Part shown: positions 63,348-64,000 of the stretch, piece after piece | Position numbering within the stretch: position 1 is the first letter of the stretch | Layout: each line of letters opens with the position of its first letter | From: AWTP1-13 sp963775835 | GTDB taxonomy: Bacteria > Pseudomonadota > Alphaproteobacteria > Rhizobiales > Hyphomicrobiaceae | DNA: 64,000 nt | Assembly: GCA_963775835.1 (NCBI GenBank) | Contig: CAVZKV010000014.1 | Coordinates: forward strand, 1-64,000 | Reading direction: 5' to 3' | Notes under the pieces: generated by a model | Databases searched by the model: none | What the model was told of the DNA's origin: nothing | The model's input: the letters and a program-made list of their open reading frames with translations, nothing else | Translations under genes and position numbers: made by a program

Positions 63348-64000
63348 CTAGTGCCCCGGCAATACCAGCACCTTTGGCTCGGCGGGCAGCGTCGGCTGGG
63401 AGACCACGATCGTGGGCAGCGTCGCCATCTCGACGGCAAAGTCGTTGCGGATGCGATCCAGAAAGCGCTGCAGGGTAAAGGGATTAAAGTAGTGCATGGG
63501 TAGGATCAGCCGCGCCCGCAAGGCCTTCAGCACCTCCACCATGCCGCCGACGTCCATGGTGTAGCTGCCATCGACCGGCACCATCACCACGTCGAGCTGG
63601 CCGATCTCGGCCAGCTGCTGATCGGTCAGCGTGTGGTGCAGGTGGCCGAGATGGCCGATGCACAAACCCGCCACCTCGAAGATGAAAATCGAGTTGCCGT
63701 AGGGCACGTGCCCGCCGCCCCAGTCGCGGATGTTGGTGGCCACGTTGCGGACCCGCACGTCGAGGAGGGTGACATCGTGCCGGGCGGGTCCTCCCTCGGG
63801 GTTCCAGCCGCGCAGCACCTGCTTGATGTTGGGATCGGGAAAATTCGAATAGTGCGTGGTGTGCGCCCGGTTCATGGTGACGATGTCGGGCAGCACCTCG
63901 GGCCTGATGTAATCATTGTAGTCGGTGGCAACTTTGACCCCGGCGGCGCTCTCAATCAGCCAGGTGGAGTGGCCGACAAACTCCAAACGCACCTCATTGG
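63348..64000 (-). CDS. MBL-fold metal-dependent hydrolase, 5' end cut by window
   Basis: At least 214 residues of a metallo-beta-lactamase-superfamily protein of the UlaG-like group. MRLEFVGHSTWLIESAAGVKVATDYNDYI begins the fold. The usual His-x-His-x-Asp-His is replaced by the NRAHTTHYSNFPD region (one His pair visible), with later ligands in IGHLGHLHHTL and LILPMHYFNPFTL. The reading frame stays open to the window edge, so the true start (and any signal peptide) may lie outside; the GTG at 63992 is the first start seen inside. Confidence 0.85.
   Translation of the reverse strand, partial: NEVRLEFVGHSTWLIESAAGVKVATDYNDYIRPEVLPDIVTMNRAHTTHYSNFPDPNIKQVLRGWNPEGGPARHDVTLLDVRVRNVATNIRDWGGGHVPYGNSIFIFEVAGLCIGHLGHLHHTLTDQQLAEIGQLDVVMVPVDGSYTMDVGGMVEVLKALRARLILPMHYFNPFTLQRFLDRIRNDFAVEMATLPTIVVSQPTLPAEPKVLVLPGH

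Overview
The window is high-GC, almost wholly coding DNA from a bacterial chromosome, most likely an alphaproteobacterium. The lineage call rests on several things: a TIGR02302-type glutamine/glycine-rich membrane protein; a sulfite-assimilation operon with DUF2849 and DUF934 partners; a hrcA-grpE cluster facing rph-rdgB-hemW; an rplU-rpmA-GNAT-obgE operon; and an adrenodoxin-type ferredoxin. No rRNA, tRNA, CRISPR, insertion sequence or prophage was seen. Order or genus cannot be given from sequence reading alone.

Left end (1-6.1 kb, minus strand): a partial zinc alcohol dehydrogenase, pcaG and pcaH (protocatechuate 3,4-dioxygenase), then a sulfite-reduction operon transcribed ferredoxin > cysG > DUF2849 > cysI > DUF934. 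Nearly every long gene here carries one or more frameshifts whose other frame continues the same protein. That pattern looks like uncorrected indels in the assembly rather than decay.

6.4-13.7 kb: the TIGR02302 protein, a LysR regulator, a periplasmic solute-binding protein, and the operon rplU-rpmA-GNAT-obgE with a clear sigma70-type promoter. 14.2-22.7 kb: ffh-rpsP-rimM (no trmD or rplS following), then the heat-shock group hrcA-grpE / dnaK-dnaJ on the minus strand, with alkB lodged in it on the plus strand. dnaK carries an in-frame amber codon. 23.2-30 kb: a pyrimidine-rich tandem repeat tract, rph, a VOC protein, rdgB, hemW, an LpoA-like lipoprotein divergent from rsmI, and gshB.

30-39 kb is metabolic: a UxaA-family dehydratase divergent from a Rossmann/SAF-domain oxidoreductase (probable sugar-acid use), a Ppx/GppA phosphatase, leuD, a small secreted HExxH protein, an RraA-family lyase with an MFS transporter, and a universal stress protein. 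39-46 kb: a gene-poor stretch, a phasin, two exported proteins, rplM-rpsI, a thioesterase, an enoyl-CoA hydratase, a CoA-binding protein, an SDR and ribA.

46.5-50.8 kb is the most interesting part. Four co-directional genes encode a five-helix membrane sulfatase/LTA-synthase-like enzyme, an ArnC/GtrB-type GT2, a YdjC/NaxD-like deacetylase and a GtrA-like flippase. This is a plausible, unassigned route for adding a deacetylated amino sugar or phospho-group to the envelope. 50.9-64 kb holds an enolase-superfamily enzyme with an unusual metal-ligand position, a frameshifted hydrolase, a 1-kb unexplained region ending in a long bipartite inverted repeat before a 70-residue protein, an HNH endonuclease, AlkA and a carboxylesterase. 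After these come gluQRS, metY, a beta-lactamase-fold hydrolase, DUF3237, pyrE, a gamma carbonic anhydrase and a partial MBL-fold hydrolase.
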